This document shows, one piece after another, positions 10,515 to 27,626 of a stretch of DNA of 27,626 bases. The first letter of the stretch is position 1. Each line of letters begins with the position of its first letter. The position numbers were made by a program, and so were the translations under genes. The stretch is from Pelargonium nanum (Eukaryota > Streptophyta > Magnoliopsida > Geraniales > Geraniaceae): positions 1 to 27,626 of the forward strand of contig JAYMTF010000977.1 in assembly GCA_036897485.1 (NCBI GenBank), in the 5' to 3' direction. Below the pieces are notes generated by a model. The model saw only the letters and a list, made by a program, of their open reading frames with translations. It did no database searches and was not told where the DNA came from.

Positions 10515-10881
10515 GAGCAAGTATAAAACTCAAAGATGTCATGAGAACAGCTCAAATGAATACCCATCAAGATAGCTTCTCTAAATTCTCATAAATCATT
10601 GAGAGCGCCCTTAGCCCAACCAACTGTTTTGAATAAACCTCCCTACCAATTACCATAATTGTTCCTAACAATTACACCAACACCACATAACCTAACCCGG
10701 GACTTCTACCATTCAAACTCATTTCGACCCAATTCATAGGAGAGGGAATCCACTTAATCGAAATCCCAAAAGTGCTAGTGCAAGAAATCGAAATGTGGTT
10801 ATCAAACCAACGGTGGAAGGCAAGAGATGGTGGACAAATGATCTTTAGACCAATTTTTTTATATATCTTTTTTAAATTCAA
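10515..10881 (-). pseudogene. older LINE ORF2 / RNase H relic
   Basis: The minus-strand frame ends IKWIPSPMNWVEMSLNG then SPGLG, which resembles the LINE segment W-P-P-x-x-W-V-K-x-N-x-D-G before RNase H. A shift to another frame then gives GVIVRNNYGNW, a stop, GGLFKTVGWAKGALNDL, a stop, and EFREAILMGIHLS. This follows the order of an RNase H-like domain but is broken by a frameshift and two nonsense codons. It differs in sequence from the LINE at 9427-9874 and appears older. Confidence 0.6.
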
Positions 10882-12550
10882 GAATCAAAAGGTTAACCCC
10901 GCGTAATATGTTTAATATCTTCAATATTAAACATTCATGATACCAACAATCAACACAAACATTACAAATAACCGATTTTTTATTATTTTTTGGAAGACAC
11001 ACTTTGATGTACATTTCTTGACAATTCAAACTTCACAGAGTTTTCCATCCCGTTGAACGAGAATAAATGCGATTAGGGCCAGGTATGAGAAGTTCGTAAG
11101 AGATTATTGGTATATACGTGTCCCACATGCTTTATTAATACTTTTATCACCCTAGGATAAATAATAAAAATATCTCCTCCTTACATTCTATCCAACAATA
11201 TGTAACATGTTTAAATGATGAAAATTGATGTATTGCTGATAATGACAGGTAGCATATATGATGGGCTCAATTCAGTGGTGGTCCTAACACACTACAGACT
11301 TGCAGAACATTGTGTGGGAAATGGTATGGCCCCATTATCTAATACATTTACAATAGTGGTTCAAAAAGAATATACATACACAATTGTACATTCGTTTTGT
11401 GTGCAGCTGTCATTGCTAAAAACTTATCGGCTTCAGGACATGTAACATATGATATGTTGATTCAATTCAGTGATATTTTCGGGATAACGACAAACAAACA
11501 TAAGTTTAGGTAGTTGATTACTTATTCATTAACCCCTAAATGTATTCACTAATAAATCTAGTTTAACTTAAATGCAAGAGTGAAGATTTCATTATCTTAC
11601 TAATGGAAGAGTGTCTATACTAACCACCAAAGTTCGCGTAATTGGTTGTTGACGACATACAGTCTCGTCGTGACGATATTGGCCACATGCGCTCAAGCTC
11701 GCCGCGACGACTAGACTGTGATGTTCTACCCATTGTTTGATTTTAATGTTTTCATCGATGATCCTTGATTTTCTTGAGACTTTGGCTCATGTTGATGATG
11801 TCTGGATATCTCCCAATCATGTAGGTGTCGCAGGATGGTCCCAAAATGGAAGAAAATAGTGAAATATCAGTCTGACCAAGAGGAAGAGGTTAATTTTGAA
11901 GATCATTCACCATATTTCTCTTATCATATTCGCCGAGCCTTCTCTAAAAAAAGAAGGAAGAAGCCAGATGACGAAGAGTTGATGCCTCCTACAACTTTAG
12001 AGGAATTATCTTTGTCGAAGAAGAAGAGGAATTCAGGAGAGGGGGATCGATTCGATCCCCTGTTCGTCATAATTTTTGAGTCCCATGCGGGAATGACGGG
12101 CACACAAAATCCAGAAGGGTGCAAATGATTGTTGAGAGACGACGTGATGGTCATTAGGACTTTTGACGAAATCTTCCATCACATTAGGCTGGCCACCTCC
12201 GTTGAAGAGGAACATGACTCCTACATAGAGCGATAAAACTAAAACAATCAGTTTTGGTTTAGACTAAGCCAACTACGAGCTTATAACACCTAATTAGAAA
12301 ATAAACATCCAATTGACTTGATAAATAGCGATTAATTTTTGACACACCTACTTAATTTGACCCTATTAAAAAGACGGGATAATGGTTGAACTCATATATT
12401 ATATACTTTGATTTTAATCATATGCATATTTAATTAAAACGATATTATATCTATACAAATATACCAACTCAATAAACATCCACGATTAGATAAATTTATA
12501 TCCAATGTGTGTTTTTAGAGGAAATATTTAATATTTAAATTGGGTGTATT
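10882..12550. other. intergenic, weak ORFs only
   Basis: Holds two ORFs I do not trust. 11215-11445 has no recognisable motif. 11835-12128 encodes a charged, low-complexity protein (EEEVNFEDHS, KKRRKKPDDEEL) with no recognised domain. Around 11662-11720 a GC-rich patch has an imperfect inverted repeat (cagtctcgtcgtg ... cgcgacgactagactg). No RNA gene seen. Confidence 0.4.
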
Positions 12551-12551
12551 C

Positions 12552-12575
12552 AATAATAATAATAATAATAATAAT
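12552..12575. repeat. (AAT)8 microsatellite upstream of the channel gene
   Basis: Eight AAT units about 350 bases before the start codon of the channel gene. Confidence 0.95.
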
Positions 12576-12640
12576 CTATACAAAGTTATTTATATTTGGT
12601 AGGGTGGTGAGCTGGAGGACCCCATCCAATCCATTTTTGG

Positions 12641-12648
12641 TATATAAT
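12641..12648 (+). promoter_or_regulatory. candidate TATA box of the channel gene
   Basis: tatataat lies 282 bases before the chosen ATG, with ccaat at 12625-12629 upstream. A start about 30 bases downstream would place an out-of-frame ATG (12715) in the leader, so the true start may be further down. No experimental support. Confidence 0.3.
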
Positions 12649-12922
12649 TTTAACAACTTGAAAGAAAAATCATTATCTTTGTTTTTGTAAAAGTTTTCCA
12701 TACAGATATTTTTAATGCAGCAGGAGGCTACACATTTGATCATCATTCATCACAACACAACAACACTTCCACTAGATTTCAATTTTCAACATCACATTTC
12801 TGTTTTATCTCATCACAACGACACAACCCAATCTCATTTCATTTGCTTCCATTACTTTCTGATCTCCAAGCTCTCCACAAAACAAATAGAAAAAAGAGGA
12901 ACGTTAGATACGGAGAAAAAAG

Positions 12923-26550
<13,628 letters not shown>

Positions 26551-26800
26551 AATTCATGCATGCATGCATGCAGCTTCTTCGACTCCCATTTTTGCTTCTC
26601 GTTGTAGCTGTTTTCTTGTATCAATTTAGCCCATCAAGCCTACATACAATACAACCTTAGGTTGTGCATAATAGAAATCCCTAGCTTGTTGCTTTATGGC
26701 AAGTATATATCAATGTTGTGGAGAAGACATTGTCTGTATTCTTGTAACAATATATATAATGTAAATTTGTCGTCATATGTTCATTTCTGTTGGTTAGACT
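26551..26800 (+). terminator. channel gene 3' UTR and probable poly(A) region
   Basis: Follows the TAG at 26548-26550. It includes a (GCAT)n run (26556-26571) and AT-rich aacaatatatataatgtaaa (26747-26766), of the type that directs plant polyadenylation. The exact cleavage site cannot be read. Confidence 0.5.
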
Positions 26801-26855
26801 GAACTCTATGTAAGAATCCGCCCTACTTCTCTATAAGAAACGGTTCATTTTGCCC

Positions 26856-27240
26856 CTAATTAGGGTTTAACATGGTTTCAGCTTTTGGACTTCACTATTT
26901 TTTTGAATTAAACTCACATTATCAATTGTAATTGGTTTTGAGGTGATCATGCCACGTAAATTTGTAGTCTATGTCAACCTTTAGATAGGACGAAAACGTT
27001 TTATTTTTTAGCAAACCACGCCCAAAATGATGTCGTTTTGGCATTCCTGTCCGAAAAAACAAAAATGAAACAATGTCGTTTCATCTATAACAGATGAAGT
27101 TTGATGTGTACTGCTGACGTGGTCTAAAAACTTAGGTGGAATGATGATGTGTCACATCAAAACCGACTACAATCAATAACGTGTGTTGAATTAAAAAAAA
27201 TTGGAGTCCAAGGATTCAAACCATGTTAAACCCTAATTAG
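26856..27240. mobile_element. fold-back MITE with long inverted arms
   Basis: 26856-26878 and 27218-27240 are exact inverted complements (ctaattagggtttaacatgg and on). The match continues imperfectly inward for about 90-120 bp on each side, with shared ttggact, attggttttga and ccacgta/ccacctaa blocks. Total about 385 bp, non-coding. It sits between the channel 3' end and the next gene's start. A target duplication could not be fixed, so the superfamily (Mutator-like or other) is open. Confidence 0.8.
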
Positions 27241-27594
27241 AGGCTAAAGAAAAATAATGTCAGTCCAGAAAGACAAAACTATTTAACCCTTAAACATATA
27301 CAATAATTTAATTTTTATAAACAAATTAGTTCGGTTTCTAACTATTCAACGGTTCGGTTCGGTTTTTCACCACCGGACCGCCCGGCCATTGAGACTTTAG
27401 TAATTACATAAATTTCTAATCTGTCAAACGGAAAACGCAGCTCCATCTCGGTAGGCAGTTATATTACATGTAGATGCTGAAGCTGAAAGCAGCAGCGGAG
27501 GACGAAGAGTGAGGTGAAGCCAAAGCTATCGCTATCCTTCCAAATCCACCATTACCCACAAATTGCCGCTGAACCTCGTCGTCACCGATTGTTC
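27241..27594 (+). promoter_or_regulatory. promoter and 5' leader of the next gene, with short uORF
   Basis: Upstream of the ATG at 27595. Includes ggttcggttcggttttt at about 27350 and a 12-residue uORF (27474-27512, MLKLKAAAEDEE) that ends before the main ATG. No clear TATA box. Confidence 0.35.
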
Positions 27595-27626
27595 ATGGCG
27601 CATGGCGGCTACGGCAAGCGCAGGGT
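27595..27626 (+). CDS. start of a third gene, possibly EFG1-like rRNA-processing protein (partial)
   Basis: An ATG in a GC-richer context encodes MAHGGYGKRR and runs off the right edge. This opening resembles what I recall of plant rRNA-processing EFG1-like proteins (nucleolar, 18S rRNA maturation), but ten residues are too few for certainty. The uORF and leader upstream fit a transcription unit on the plus strand. Confidence 0.4.
   Translation, partial: MAHGGYGKRR

Noticed and set aside
11835..12128. 97-codon charged ORF as a gene
   Set aside because: Low-complexity Lys/Glu-rich content, no recognised domain, and overlapping ORFs on the other strand.
26556..26571. (GCAT)n run as a regulatory site
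   Set aside because: A short simple repeat in the 3' UTR; no evidence of function.

Overview
This is nuclear DNA from a flowering plant, most likely a eudicot. It is AT-rich. Its genes are split by many GT-AG introns into short exons, and introns and intergenic DNA carry plant-type repeats: Stowaway-like MITEs, small LTR elements, LINE RNase H fragments and a SINE-like Pol III box pair. No bacterial, viral or organellar gene content is apparent. The species cannot be fixed from the sequence alone.

Layout. (1) About 1-8018, minus strand: the 5' three quarters of an acylamino-acid-releasing enzyme gene (AARE, a prolyl-oligopeptidase-family serine peptidase). Twelve coding exons were assembled by hand. 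They join in one open frame of 627 complete codons and include a first exon encoding a transit-peptide-like leader. The gene runs off the left edge before its catalytic residues. (2) 8019-12600: an intergenic region holding a copia-LTR-like piece, a 5'-truncated LINE with a 17-bp target-site duplication, an older broken LINE RNase H relic and two unconvincing ORFs. (3) 12923-26550, plus strand: a complete 24-exon gene for an 828-residue plastid-envelope ion channel of the CASTOR/POLLUX-like (PEC1/PEC2) type. It has a transit-peptide-like N-terminus, hydrophobic segments, a pore-like segment without GYG, and two RCK-type nucleotide-fold regions. (4) 26551-27594: the 3' UTR and a spacer dominated by a fold-back MITE of about 385 bp. 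(5) 27595-27626, plus strand: the first 10 codons of a third gene, tentatively an rRNA-processing EFG1-like protein.

The first two genes diverge from the intergenic region and have unrelated roles (N-acylated peptide turnover; ion flux across the plastid envelope). A possible link is that both may act at the plastid, since both N-termini look like transit peptides. I see no operon-like logic and no novel defence or metabolic system. The most interesting points are the in-frame leader exon of AARE, which suggests two protein isoforms, the unusual pore segment of the channel, and two mobile-element families with one member in each of the two main genes.
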